The notes: generated by a model from the sequence alone, not told the origin. A stretch of 64,000 nt of DNA from Glaciimonas immobilis (GCF_011947285.1 NZ_JAAOZT010000017.1:62001-126000), one strand, 5' to 3'. Counted from the first letter of the stretch, positions 8,230 through 17,444 are shown. Program-made: numbers and translations.

Positions 8230-8420
8230 GTGCGCTTTTGTGTTGTCAGGCTGCAAAACCCGTTCCCCTTTTTTTTCAGGGACGAGCAAACCATAGCGGA
8301 GATTTTAAGGAAGCGCAAACTTTATCTAAAACAGGGAGAGCGGGCACACGAATAGCTGAAAAAACCATTTTCACATCGGGTTACACGGCGGTTACATGCC
8401 GACGGTATAAGCTAAAAACG

Positions 8421-8456
8421 AAAAAAAGCGCTACAGGCTTAAGCGTGTAACGCGTT
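8421..8456 (-). repeat. decayed copy of the tRNA-His terminator at the edge of unit B
   Basis: Matches the terminators at 7255-7292 and 9072-9106 over about 30 bases, but the lower stem is mismatched (AAAGCG against CGCGTT), so it may no longer terminate well. Confidence 0.55.
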
Positions 8457-8712
8457 GAGTTAATGCATGTTCTTTGGGAGACCTCGTTTGCTGGTGGCGT
8501 ATTTACGTAACACGGGCGATAGCAGGTGAACAGGGAGAACGTTTGCGGCTATCAAGCGCGCCGCGGGGATTCATTAAGCCAATAGCAGGTAGCCATATTA
8601 GCGACATAAAAAAGGACGCCGCTTTCACGGAATCCCTTAATCTATCTTCCAAAATTTGGCATTTTATCGATTAAATATTAGCAGGTACTATCGGCCAAAG
8701 CCTAATGTCTAT

Positions 8713-8742
8713 TGGGGTAGCTGGTGGGCTCGAACCCACGAC
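8713..8742 (-). repeat. tRNA-His 3' fragment, probable attachment-site relic
   Basis: Thirty bases match the 3' end of the intact tRNA-His at 9125 onward (T arm, acceptor strand and the CCA complement), with two substitutions and a one-base gap. The rest of the tRNA is absent. A truncated tRNA 3' end lying on the 3' side of the intact gene is what site-specific integration into a tRNA leaves, so this is read as an att repeat. Confidence 0.65.
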
Positions 8743-8928
8743 TGGAGCACACCGAAATCGACTTTGTGACAGTTCAGGCGGGTTTGCGCGCGGTCGCTTA
8801 ATAATCTTTTTATATACTCATAAATATACATACAATAAGCCTATTGCTATATTGCTATGCCCGCTTGAAAAAAACGTTATTTTAAAAAACACGACTGTCA
8901 CTTCGATGATTCGCAACAAATAATCGAG

Positions 8929-9048
8929 AGTGGGCAAACAGTCACGTTTGAAGATAACCGGTTTAATTATGATGAGCCGCGATTCATTACGCTGGAAACG
9001 TTAGCCCGGAAAATAGTTGCTATAATTACAATACACAAGCCCTACACG
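8929..9048 (+). pseudogene. BrnT-like (DUF497) toxin fragment
   Basis: An open stretch reads QTVTFEDNRFNYDEPRFITL followed by ETLARKIVAI. It resembles the middle of BrnT-type ribonuclease toxins, in which a D.RFDYGE.R.IT motif precedes the core strands. Neither the N-terminal part nor the C-terminal RxISAR motif follows, and no antitoxin gene is present. It is read as a scrap of a toxin-antitoxin cargo left between the tRNA-His fragment and the intact tRNA. Confidence 0.4.
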
Positions 9049-9071
9049 GAGGCCATATTCCCTCAGAACGA

Positions 9072-9106
9072 AAAAAAGAGCTACAAGCCGAAGCGTGTAA
9101 CTCTTT
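9072..9106 (-). terminator. terminator of tRNA-His
   Basis: Minus-strand hairpin AAAGAG...CTCTTT with a GC-UUCG-GC loop, followed by seven T. It lies just downstream of the tRNA-His 3' end. Confidence 0.75.
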
Positions 9107-9124
9107 GATTTCATACGTATTTTG

Positions 9125-9201
9125 TGGGGTGGCTGATGGGGCTCGAACCCACGACAACAGGAATCACAATCCTGGACTCTACCAACTGAGCTACAGCCAC
9201 C
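9125..9201 (-). tRNA. tRNA-His(GTG)
   Basis: Complete cloverleaf of 77 bases including encoded CCA. It has the extra 5' G typical of tRNA-His, the D-arm AGCTCAGTTGGTAGAG, anticodon loop TTGTGAT with anticodon GTG, and T-arm GTTCGAGCC. Transcribed leftwards, with a terminator hairpin right after it. Its 3' end is partly duplicated at 8713-8742. Confidence 0.95.
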
Positions 9202-9326
9202 ACTGTCTTACTTTTACATTTCTCTTCAGGCTTGTGGGCCAGAACAGCTCGCTATTATACAAACTAAAATACGCACTGGCAATTCAAAAAACACGAAATA
9301 TTGCGATTAATAGGGTTATTTTTTAT

Positions 9327-10154
9327 TCATGGTGCGCCAAGCGCTTGCAGGACCGTCGGTTGTAACCCAAGCAGGCTAAAAAATGTACTCTTCAGCACAG
9401 TTGGTTGACCGGTGGTAAATGCCGTTAACGATCCTGACCGTATCGCGGTTTGCTGCAGCGCATGTTCTGCGAGTATCCGGACCAACTGTTTGGTCACGGC
9501 ATCGCCGGTATCGATGATGGTTATTTGTCGGGAGGTTAAGCGGTGGACGATACTTTCTATCAGCGGTCGGACAAACGGGTAATGGGTGCAGCCCAGTACT
9601 AGCGTGTCGATGTCCTGCTCCATCAACGGTGCGAGATAGCGATGTATCAGCGCTTCCGTTACCGCGCTGTTTAGCGCACCTTTTTCGATCTGATCGGCGA
9701 GACCGACGCACGGCTGTAATGTGAACTGCACGCCGGTTGATGCCGCAATTTTTTGCGACAGCGTACTAAAACTTGCGCTGGCGAGCGTGCCTCTGGTGGC
9801 TAACACGCCGATCATTTTTGTACGGGTTTGCAAAGCGGCGGGTTTGAGGCCGGGTTCGATGCCGACTACGGCTAAGCTTGGATAGGCGCTGCGAACCGCT
9901 TTAATCGCGGCGGCGGTCGCTGTATTACAGGCGACGACTAGCGCTTTTGCGTTGTGTTCTATCAGAAATTGGGCGATTGCCAGTGTGCGTTCGAGAATCG
10001 CTTGCTCAGTTTTGTCGCCGTAAGGCGCGTGGGCAGAGTCGGCAAAATATAGCAAATCCTCGGCTGGCATGGCGGCCCGGATATGACGTAACACGGATAG
10101 GCCGCCTACACCGGAATCAAAAATGCCGATAGGCCTATCTTTCCCCATCGGCAT
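9327..10154 (-). CDS. murI: glutamate racemase
   Basis: Interconverts L- and D-glutamate for peptidoglycan in the cytoplasm. The family hallmarks are present: PIGIFDSGVGGLSVL at the N-terminus and the two catalytic cysteines in VVACNTATA (about residue 77) and LGCTHYPFV (about residue 189). The ATG at 10154 is chosen because GGTGA lies eight bases upstream and relatives begin a few residues before PIGIFDSG. In-frame ATGs at 10169 and 10235 are possible. It stands alone, downstream of fumarase with about 290 bases between. Confidence 0.93.
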   Translation of the reverse strand: MPMGKDRPIGIFDSGVGGLSVLRHIRAAMPAEDLLYFADSAHAPYGDKTEQAILERTLAIAQFLIEHNAKALVVACNTATAAAIKAVRSAYPSLAVVGIEPGLKPAALQTRTKMIGVLATRGTLASASFSTLSQKIAASTGVQFTLQPCVGLADQIEKGALNSAVTEALIHRYLAPLMEQDIDTLVLGCTHYPFVRPLIESIVHRLTSRQITIIDTGDAVTKQLVRILAEHALQQTAIRSGSLTAFTTGQPTVLKSTFFSLLGLQPTVLQALGAP

Positions 10155-10443
10155 TTTGTCGGTCACCATATTGTTGGCACTATTAATAGAAATAATGTGA
10201 ATACAGCATTCACAGTAAAACAAGGCAATGCGCATAATGCGCTAAGAATATTGCAGTCGACCATAGCAAACGGTTTTTCCTGCCCCCGCTACGAGCATGA
10301 ATCATACCGCGCCGGTATGGGCGGACAGCAAATAGCGGCCACCAGAGGTAACCGCACATTCTATCTGGCGCTACATGCAGACACCAGATTTTTGGGAGCC
10401 AGTTTTGGGAGCAGAGTTTGAGAACAGATATAAAGAGCGGTCT

Positions 10444-12009
10444 TTAGATAGTAGTCACAGCAATGTTCGCCAGCGATGCTGACTGTATCTTGGCCTGCCA
10501 TTCTTTCGGCCCGGTGTTATGGACCGAAATACCGTTCGAATCGACGGCGACAGTGACCGGCATATCCTTGACGTCAAATTCGTAAATCGCTTCCATCCCC
10601 AAGTCGGCAAAACCCAACACGCGGGCTGATTTGATCGCTTTGGATACCAGATACGCAGCGCCGCCGACCGCCATCAAATAGGCTGACTTGTGCTTTTTGA
10701 TCGATGCAATCGTTTCAGGGCCGCGTTCTGCCTTGCCAATCATTGAGATCAAACCAGTTTGTTCCAGCATCATGTCGGTGAACTTGTCCATCCGTGTCGC
10801 CGTAGTCGGTCCCGCAGGTCCCACCGCTTCATCGCGTACCGGATCGACTGGGCCAACGTAATAGATGACGCGATTGGTAAAATCGACCGGCAATTGCTCG
10901 CCCTTGGCCAGCATTTCCTGAATCCGCTTGTGTGCCGCGTCACGACCGGTCAGCATTTTGCCATTCAGTAGCAAGGTCTGACCTGGCTTCCATGAGGCGA
11001 CCTCTTCTTTGGTCAATGTATCCAGATTGACTGAGGTCGACTTCTCGGTGTCCGGCATCCAGTGGACTTCTGGCCAGTCCGACAGCGACGGTGGCTCCAT
11101 GAATGCAGGACCGGACCCGTCCAGTACAAAATGTCCGTGGCGAGTAGCCGCGCAATTGGGGATCATCGCGACCGGTTTTGAGGCCGCGTGCGTTGGGTGC
11201 ATCATAATCTTGACGTCGAGGACGGTGGTTAATCCGCCCAGACCTTGCGCACCGATACCGAGCGCGTTGACCTTTTGGAACAGCTCAATACGCAACTCTT
11301 CGGTTTTGTTTTCTGGGCCGCGCTTCAGCAAATCGTACATGTCGATGTCTTCCATCAGCACTTGTTTAGCCATGAGCATCGCCCGTTCTGCGGTACCGCC
11401 GATGCCGATCCCCAACATGCCGGGCGGACACCAGCCAGCACCCATGAGCGGGACGGTTTTCATGACCCAGTCAACTAACGAGTCGGACGGATTGAGCATG
11501 ACAAACTTGGTTTTATTTTCTGAACCACCACCTTTGGCGGCGATCTGAACGTCGATCGTATTGCCTTTTACCAACTCCATATGCACCACGGCTGGCGTGT
11601 TGTCTTTGGTGTTCTTCCGCTCAAAATGCGGGTCGGCCACGATAGAGGCGCGCAACACATTGTCCGGATGCAGATAACCGCGGCGCACGCCTTCGTTCAC
11701 TGCATCGGTAATCGTGCCCTTGAAGCCCTCAAAGCGCACGTCCATACCGATTTTTAGAAACACGTTGACGATGCCGGTATCCTGGCAAATCGGGCGCTTG
11801 CCTTCCGCGCACATGCGGGAATTGGTCAAGATTTGCGCGATGGCGTCCTTGGCCGCCGGGCTTTGCTCGGCCTCGTATGCGCGCGCCAGATGCTGGATGT
11901 AATCGGCGGGATGATAGTAGCTAATGTATTGCAATGCGGCAGCTACCGACTCAATAAGATCTTCCTGCTTAATCGTCGTCGTCGTGGTCGTCGTGGTCGT
12001 TGTGGTCAT
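10444..12009 (-). CDS. fumA: class I fumarate hydratase (4Fe-4S)
   Basis: Single-chain iron-sulfur fumarase of the TCA cycle (fumarate to malate), about 521 residues with fused alpha and beta domains. Cysteine motifs for the cluster are visible: RPICQDTGI, GAGWCPPGM and IPNCAATRHGH. The ATG at 12009 is chosen; the reading frame extends 16 residues further upstream without better signals. Directly after the start comes a run of eleven threonine codons encoded by an ACN trinucleotide repeat, unusual for this enzyme and probably a slippage-made disordered tail that does not affect the fold. Confidence 0.92.
   Translation of the reverse strand: MTTTTTTTTTTTIKQEDLIESVAAALQYISYYHPADYIQHLARAYEAEQSPAAKDAIAQILTNSRMCAEGKRPICQDTGIVNVFLKIGMDVRFEGFKGTITDAVNEGVRRGYLHPDNVLRASIVADPHFERKNTKDNTPAVVHMELVKGNTIDVQIAAKGGGSENKTKFVMLNPSDSLVDWVMKTVPLMGAGWCPPGMLGIGIGGTAERAMLMAKQVLMEDIDMYDLLKRGPENKTEELRIELFQKVNALGIGAQGLGGLTTVLDVKIMMHPTHAASKPVAMIPNCAATRHGHFVLDGSGPAFMEPPSLSDWPEVHWMPDTEKSTSVNLDTLTKEEVASWKPGQTLLLNGKMLTGRDAAHKRIQEMLAKGEQLPVDFTNRVIYYVGPVDPVRDEAVGPAGPTTATRMDKFTDMMLEQTGLISMIGKAERGPETIASIKKHKSAYLMAVGGAAYLVSKAIKSARVLGFADLGMEAIYEFDVKDMPVTVAVDSNGISVHNTGPKEWQAKIQSASLANIAVTTI
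11971..12006. repeat. ACN trinucleotide repeat encoding poly-Thr in fumarase
   Basis: On the minus strand the bases just after the fumarase ATG are alternating ACG/ACC/ACA codons, giving eleven consecutive Thr. Length changes by multiples of three keep the frame. Confidence 0.8.
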
Positions 12010-12220
12010 AGCGTTTCTCTGTAAGATTCTTTGGGAAGGTCTATATAAAAGTAACAATAGAATTACAATAAAATCGGTGAAGATCGTGCTGGCGAGGCTA
12101 CATTTAGTAATGCCATGTCCAACATAAAACAGCCCAACAGCGCCGGTTCATCAGCCTGATCAACCGCGTAAGCGACCAAGGGGCGTTGTATTGGTAATCA
12201 CCGTTACCAGCACCCATGAC

Positions 12221-12844
12221 TTAATGCTGCGAACCGTGTCCACGCTGGCTTTGTTGGGTTGCCGTCATGATGCGGTCGCACCACGCGATAGCTAGCGCTG
12301 ATAGCAAGAACGTAAAATGGATGCCGGTTTGCGCAAGCAAGGTTTTCGCGTCATATGCATTAGCGTTGATAAAAGTTTTCAGCAAATGGATCGATGAAAT
12401 ACCGATAATCGCCATCGCCAGTTTGACTTTTAACACGGACGCATTGACATGCGAGAGCCATTCCGGTTGATCTGGATGATGCTCTAAGTTCATGCGGGAA
12501 ACGAAAGTTTCGTAACCGCCGACGATGACCATAATCAACAGATTGGAGATCATGACCACGTCTATCAAACCCAACGTCACCAGCATGATGGTCGATTCTG
12601 TCAGCTTGGTCGGGCGTACCGCGCCATCAATGGTAACGGCATCCAGAATATGCTCAAGCGATGGCGCGTTGCCAAAAATCGCGCCAATTAAGTCGGTCAA
12701 CTCGACCCAAAAATGAAAAACATAGACGCATTGCGCCAGAATTAGTCCAAGGTACAGTGGCAATTGCAGCCAGCGACTCATAAAAATCAAGTTCGGAAGA
12801 GTGCCAATAGATTTTTTTCCTGCGATGTTCAAGTCGTTGCTCAT
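12221..12844 (-). CDS. yqhA: YqhA/UPF0114 family inner-membrane protein
   Basis: Integral membrane protein of about 207 residues with the family's opening LIFMSRWLQLPLYLGLILAQ and three to four membrane segments (about 25-48, 75-100, 130-155 and a C-terminal one). Function is unknown in characterised relatives. The ATG at 12844 is preferred to the upstream one at 12904 because the extension is polar and non-conserved. Divergent from acs, about 480 bases away. Confidence 0.85.
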   Translation of the reverse strand: MSNDLNIAGKKSIGTLPNLIFMSRWLQLPLYLGLILAQCVYVFHFWVELTDLIGAIFGNAPSLEHILDAVTIDGAVRPTKLTESTIMLVTLGLIDVVMISNLLIMVIVGGYETFVSRMNLEHHPDQPEWLSHVNASVLKVKLAMAIIGISSIHLLKTFINANAYDAKTLLAQTGIHFTFLLSALAIAWCDRIMTATQQSQRGHGSQH

Positions 12845-13328
12845 GGTCTTATAGTGGTGAGGAAAGTGCGACTGCGCTATTTTACACGTCATGCGGTCAT
12901 GCAATGGTTCGTAGGCATGTTTTGTGCTCAGTCAATTTCGCTCGCCGATGTTAATTTTTTTGTATTAATCGCGCCGAACTAGCGGCAGAAGTGGCCTAAG
13001 TGGCATAAAGTAGGGGTAGCGTCGCATATAGGCCGTGGAAGGTCTGAATGTATCGACAGATTAGTTTGTCGTTTGGTTTATAGATTAATTAATTGATCAA
13101 GTAATGGTTAATCACCGATGCCGCAGTTGATGGAAAAAACCAATCCGAATGTATTAAACAGAGGTTATGTTAGATTTTTCAACACATTTGTTCATTTTCG
13201 GCGCACTTAAAAATACAGCATTGGGCACATGCTATGCAAATTTATCCAAAGAGCGGAATGTAAGGCTTGAGTAAGTGTAAAAGCCTACTTTCTGGCATCA
13301 ATATTTTCTAATAGCAGGAGACAACCAG
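12845..13328. other. divergent intergenic region yqhA/acs
   Basis: No gene is seen. The half near acs is AT-rich and must hold its promoter. AGGAG at 13316-13320 is the acs ribosome site. I cannot place a convincing -35/-10 pair. Confidence 0.5.
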
Positions 13329-15311
13329 ATGGCCAATATCGAAACTTTCGCGCAAGAAACGCGCATTTTCCCTCCACCTGCAGCGTTCGCCAAGACCGCG
13401 GCGATCTCCGGCATGGACGCTTATAACGCCCTGTGCGCAGAGGCTAATAGCGACTATGACGGATTTTGGGGACGACTGGCGCGTGAACAACTCACGTGGC
13501 ACAAGCCTTTTACCAAGGTCTTGGATGAGACCGATGCACCGTTTTACAAATGGTTTGAAGACGGTCTGCTAAACGTCTCCTACAACTGCCTGGATGTGCA
13601 CCTGCAAAACGGTAACGCAGACAAAGTGGCGATCGTATTTGAGTCCGACGGCGGCGACGTCGTTAAAGTTACTTATCAGCAATTGTATGAAAAAGTCTGC
13701 CGCTTCGCCAATGGACTGAAATCACTTGGCATCAAAAAGGGTGACCGCGTTGTCATCTACATGCCAATGTCAGTCGAAGGCGTTGTCGCCATGCAAGCTT
13801 GCGCACGCATAGGCGCCACGCACTCGGTGGTTTTTGGTGGCTTCTCTGCCAAATCACTGCAAGAGCGCATTATTGACGCCGGCGCAGTTGCGGTCATTAC
13901 CTCCGACGAGCAAGTCCGGGGTGGCAAGCGCCTGCCACTGAAATCCATCGTCGATGAAGCGCTGGCATTAGGCGGTTGCGATTGCATCAAAAATGTCATC
14001 GTCTACCAGCGCACCGGTGGCAATGTCACATTCAACCCGGGCTTTGACCTGTGGATGCATGAACTGGTCGCCAATCAAGCCGCCGACTGTGAGCCAGAAT
14101 GGGTCAGCGCCGAACATCCATTATTCATCCTGTACACATCAGGCTCGACCGGCACCCCAAAAGGCGTCCAACACTCATCCGCCGGCTACCTGCTATGGGC
14201 AGCACTGACGATGAAGTGGACCTTTGACATCAAGCCCGACGACGTCTATTGGTGCACCGCCGACATAGGCTGGATCACAGGGCACACCTACATCGCCTAC
14301 GGACCGACCGCAGTTGGCGCAACTCAGATCATCTTTGAAGGCATCCCGACTTTCCCTAACGCCGGTCGCTTCTGGGACATGATCCAGCGCCACAAAGCCA
14401 CTATCTTTTACACCGCCCCGACAGCGATTCGCTCACTGATCAAGGCCGCAGACGCCGATGAAAAAATCCATCCGTCGCAATACGATTTAACTTCGCTGCG
14501 CTTGTTGGGCTCAGTCGGCGAGCCGATCAATCCAGAAGCGTGGATGTGGTATCACAAACATATCGGCGCAGAACGTTGCCCAATCGTCGACACCTTCTGG
14601 CAAACCGAAACCGGCGGCCACATGATTACCCCATTACCGGGCGCGACGCCACTGGTACCGGGTTCATGCACGTTGCCGTTGCCGGGGATTCAGGCAGCCA
14701 TCGTAGATGAGACCGGCCATGACTTGCCAAACGGCCAAGGCGGTATTTTAGTGGTCAAGCGACCATGGCCCGCAATGGTCCGCACCATCTGGAACAACCC
14801 GGAACGCTTTAAAAGCACCTACTTTCCACCAGAGTTCGGCGGCAATTTGTACCTGGCTGGCGATGGCGCAGTTCGCAATAAAGATACCGGCTACTTCACC
14901 ATCACAGGCCGTATCGATGACGTGCTAAACGTATCCGGTCACCGCATGGGCACCATGGAGATCGAGTCAGCTTTAGTCGCCAATCCGATGGTCGCCGAGG
15001 CAGCAGTGGTCGGCAGACCGGACGATACCACTGGCGAAGCTATCTGCGCGTTCGTGGTACTCAAGCGCAGCCGCCCGACAGGCGACGAAGCCAAACAAAT
15101 CGCCAAAGAGCTACGTGACTGGGTCGCCAAAGAAATCGGACCAATCGCCAAGCCAAAAGAAATCCGCTTCGGTGACAACTTGCCAAAAACCCGCTCGGGT
15201 AAAATCATGCGCCGCTTGTTGAGAATTCTTGCGAAGGGTGAAGAAATTACGCAGGATATCTCGACACTGGAAAATCCGGGGATTTTGGATCAACTTAAAG
15301 AGGCGCAATAA
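13329..15311 (+). CDS. acs: acetyl-CoA synthetase (AMP-forming)
   Basis: Activates acetate to acetyl-CoA through acetyl-AMP in the cytoplasm. The 660 residues equal the normal length. The P-loop motif [12 protein letters not shown] lies near residues 268-279, the [15 protein letters not shown] hinge region near 535, and the C-terminal motif [11 protein letters not shown] contains the catalytic lysine, a known acetylation site in relatives (near 623). A strong AGGAG lies nine bases before the ATG. No partner gene (actP, pat or cobB) is adjacent. Confidence 0.97.
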   Translation: MANIETFAQETRIFPPPAAFAKTAAISGMDAYNALCAEANSDYDGFWGRLAREQLTWHKPFTKVLDETDAPFYKWFEDGLLNVSYNCLDVHLQNGNADKVAIVFESDGGDVVKVTYQQLYEKVCRFANGLKSLGIKKGDRVVIYMPMSVEGVVAMQACARIGATHSVVFGGFSAKSLQERIIDAGAVAVITSDEQVRGGKRLPLKSIVDEALALGGCDCIKNVIVYQRTGGNVTFNPGFDLWMHELVANQAADCEPEWVSAEHPLFILYTSGSTGTPKGVQHSSAGYLLWAALTMKWTFDIKPDDVYWCTADIGWITGHTYIAYGPTAVGATQIIFEGIPTFPNAGRFWDMIQRHKATIFYTAPTAIRSLIKAADADEKIHPSQYDLTSLRLLGSVGEPINPEAWMWYHKHIGAERCPIVDTFWQTETGGHMITPLPGATPLVPGSCTLPLPGIQAAIVDETGHDLPNGQGGILVVKRPWPAMVRTIWNNPERFKSTYFPPEFGGNLYLAGDGAVRNKDTGYFTITGRIDDVLNVSGHRMGTMEIESALVANPMVAEAAVVGRPDDTTGEAICAFVVLKRSRPTGDEAKQIAKELRDWVAKEIGPIAKPKEIRFGDNLPKTRSGKIMRRLLRILAKGEEITQDISTLENPGILDQLKEAQ

Positions 15312-15644
15312 GGAACAGCGTTGGTTCGTAGTAACGTAATAAATGGTTGCGGCGTATTTCGCCGACGGTATAGCTTTACGTTGTATTGGGAGAGCGTGGA
15401 TTGTCAGAGCGGAAGTGCGTTTTCGCCCTGATTGATTTAGTTGCTGTCGGACATAAATCCCGTGAGAGAAAAGCACAACATCAGGTTCTCCTGTGAGCCT
15501 GATGATGTGACCCACGGCCAAAAAGCGAAAAAGTGCATTCTTCCAACGGAAATTAGCCATACCGGACTATTTATTGTTATAATCTGCGGCTTCGTGAAAC
15601 TAGCTCCTGGCAACATGCGCTAGTAAAATGAATAGTATTCAGCA
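15312..15644. other. intergenic acs to tRNA-Ser
   Basis: No gene is seen. An imperfect inverted repeat near 15475-15510 (ACATCAGG...CCTGATGATGT) may end acs transcripts but lacks a T run. TATAAT at 15578-15583 is a possible -10 box for the tRNA; no good -35 box is visible. Confidence 0.4.
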
Positions 15645-15735
15645 GGAGAGATGGATGAGTGGTTTAAGTCGCACGCCTGGAAAGCGTGTGTAGGTTCATA
15701 GCCTACCGGGGGTTCGAATCCCCCTTTCTCCGCCA
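15645..15735 (+). tRNA. tRNA-Ser(GGA)
   Basis: Class II tRNA with a long variable arm (TGTAGGTTCATAGCCTACC), anticodon loop CTGGAAA giving anticodon GGA, T-arm GTTCGAATC and encoded CCA; 91 bases. The acceptor strands GGAGAGA and TTTCTCC pair with one G-U. Immediately downstream are a terminator and a decayed P4-type integrase, so the gene has served as an integration site. Confidence 0.95.
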
Positions 15736-15768
15736 AGAACAGTGTATTAAGATGTCCAACGTAGTCCA

Positions 15769-15806
15769 AAAACCCGCCTCCGCCATAGCGCAGACGCGGG
15801 TTTTTT
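15769..15806 (+). terminator. terminator after tRNA-Ser
   Basis: Stem AAAACCCGC / GCGGGTTTT with six T after it, 33 bases downstream of the tRNA. Confidence 0.75.
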
Positions 15807-15836
15807 GCCGCCTACGCTCGAATGTTGTCCATTGAC

Positions 15837-15895
15837 ATCCACGTTTTTGCATCCATACTTGAGCAATGGATGCACTCTAAAAGCTGCCGTGGATG
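15837..15895. promoter_or_regulatory. nested inverted repeats before the integrase relic
   Basis: ATCCACG (15837) pairs with CGTGGAT (15888), and inside it GCATCCAT (15849) pairs with ATGGATGC (15866). The repeats sit between the tRNA and the integrase start, where arm-type recombinase sites or an integrase operator are expected. Confidence 0.4.
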
Positions 15896-15899
15896 CAAG

Positions 15900-16320
15900 A
15901 TGCCTAAATTCGCCAACCCCTCACTGATATTACGTCAGAACCGCCAAGCCAGAGGATAAGTCATACCCCTTGGCGGACGGTGGCGGCATGTAAGAACGAA
16001 CAGCCACCAATATCCTGCATCGGTTGGAAGTGGACGATTTCCCCTTAATTCGTAAGTAGCCCATCGCTGTCATCAAAGCCCCGGTCATGCTGGATGCATT
16101 GCGGCAGATCGAAAAACGCGGTGCCTTGGAGATGGCGGAGCGACAAGGACAAGTATACGACAAGACTTTTCGCTATGCGATTGCGATAGGCGTGGCCGAT
16201 AACGATTCATTACACAGCCTCAGGGGCGCTCTTAAGCAAACAATGAACGGCACCATGCCGCGATTACGCCGGAGGAGCTACCGGAGTTTATTCGTGTTTT
16301 GAAAAGATCGAGGGTCACAT
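15900..16320 (+). pseudogene. int: P4-type tyrosine integrase remnant
   Basis: Pieces of a P4-family integrase in several frames: MPKFANPLTDIT split by frameshifts, then TAKPEDKSYPLADGGGM (the DUF4102 N-terminal motif), then IEKRGALEMAERQGQVYDK and FRYAIAIGVADNDSLHSLRG of the core-binding domain, and ITPEELPEFIRVLKR. The catalytic C-terminal domain with the R-H-R-Y residues is gone. About 280 residues are missing overall. Integrases of this family sit next to the tRNA they target, as here beside tRNA-Ser(GGA). Confidence 0.75.
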
Positions 16321-16379
16321 GTTCATTGGGACAAGGGTAATGTTCCGATTAAATCTTTGTCCGAACCAGTGAACTAATC

Positions 16380-16853
16380 AAAACACCTTGGTCTAAAATT
16401 AACTTAGAAAACGAAGAGTGGGTAAGTGACTGGCACCGAAGGACCCGCTGTCCGGAATTGAACAAACCATCGAGCCCCCGTTTCGGGGTTCTCGGTAAGC
16501 TTCGGTAGCTTGTCTCAAATTTAGGAGCCCCTGCTCAGGGCACGGCCTATATTTTTCAGTTTCGACCAGCGCTAGGTGCTTCCCTTCCATCAATCTAATT
16601 CCCACATGCCAAGGTCTTTTTTGTCAGTATTTCCGCACGGTTATCAAATTTTGATGCGATGCAAAAAAATATATAATTCTCGGAACTTGACGAAAAAACA
16701 TCTGTCTCACTGGCGCAAGGTAAAACGCACTCAGCCTGCAGACCGCGCAATTGAAGGCGGTAATGCTGCAGTTGCCGGCTGTTCATTTCAAAGCGCTTTA
16801 TATCTTCTTGCTTCCCTACGTTTAATCAATTGCTTATTTAGAAAGGATTCACC
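16380..16853. other. non-coding region before the phasin gene
   Basis: No supportable gene. Contains a short hairpin, CCCCG-TTT-CGGGG (about 16475-16488), and an AT-rich promoter-like zone near 16660-16680 with TATAAT. A TGCGATGCA stretch next to it could be a PhaR-type site, but this is a weak guess. Confidence 0.35.
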
Positions 16854-17444
16854 ATGTTTGGAATCACAAAAGAAGAAGTACCCCCAGCAATGAAATCGCA
16901 CCTCGAAGCGCAATTTTCATTCTTGACGGATTTGTCGAAGAAGATGTTCGACGGCCTTCAACAAGTTAGTCAGCTCAACGTTCAGGTTGCCGAGACATTG
17001 ATGCAAGAATCTATCGACAACATGCATCAGTTGATTGAGGCAAAATCTTCCACGGACGCTTTGTCCATTGCGGCATCACAAGCACAACCTGCCGCGGAAA
17101 AAGTGCGGGCTTATCAGCAACATTTGACGAACATCGGTGCTGGGGTGCGGGTTGAGCTCTCCAAAACTGCCGAGCAGCATGTATCAGAAACCAGCCGTAC
17201 TGCTGCAGCCCTTGCGGATGAAATCGCACGCCGTACTCAGGAAGAAACCGAAAAAGTAACGCAGCGCCAAAAGGCTGCTGTTGAAAAAATGTCGCAGCCG
17301 ATCAACCAGGCTAACGATACTTCACGCCAGAGCGCCGGCACGCAACAGAACAATGATGCACATCAAAGCAACGATGGTCATCAGTCGACACAACAGCCTT
17401 TGACGAAGCCACAAACACAGCCACAACCAGGCAAACATGCCTGA
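16854..17444 (+). CDS. phaP: phasin family protein
   Basis: Granule-surface protein of polyhydroxyalkanoate inclusions. 196 residues; the first 130 form the amphipathic helical phasin domain (LEAQFSFLTDLSKKMFDGL, then LNVQVAETLMQESI). It ends in a Gln/Asn/Pro-rich low-complexity tail from about residue 145. AAAGGA lies six bases before the ATG. Together with the BktB-type thiolase at 21870 it points to PHA metabolism, although no PHA synthase is in the window. Confidence 0.88.
   Translation: MFGITKEEVPPAMKSHLEAQFSFLTDLSKKMFDGLQQVSQLNVQVAETLMQESIDNMHQLIEAKSSTDALSIAASQAQPAAEKVRAYQQHLTNIGAGVRVELSKTAEQHVSETSRTAAALADEIARRTQEETEKVTQRQKAAVEKMSQPINQANDTSRQSAGTQQNNDAHQSNDGHQSTQQPLTKPQTQPQPGKHA

Larger units (their letters stand above)
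7413..8462. repeat. tandem unit copy B
   Basis: Second copy of the 6205-7300 unit, same orientation and same internal order. Differences include the linker before the 3' arm of the RNA and a six-residue deletion near the start of the second protein. Both small genes are open. Confidence 0.85.

Noticed and set aside
9105-9365. Open frame across tRNA-His
   Set aside because: It reads through a tRNA gene on the other strand; an artefact.
16399-16605. 68-codon minus-strand frame near the phasin gene
   Set aside because: No ribosome site and no protein-like conservation pattern; the region holds a small GC hairpin only.
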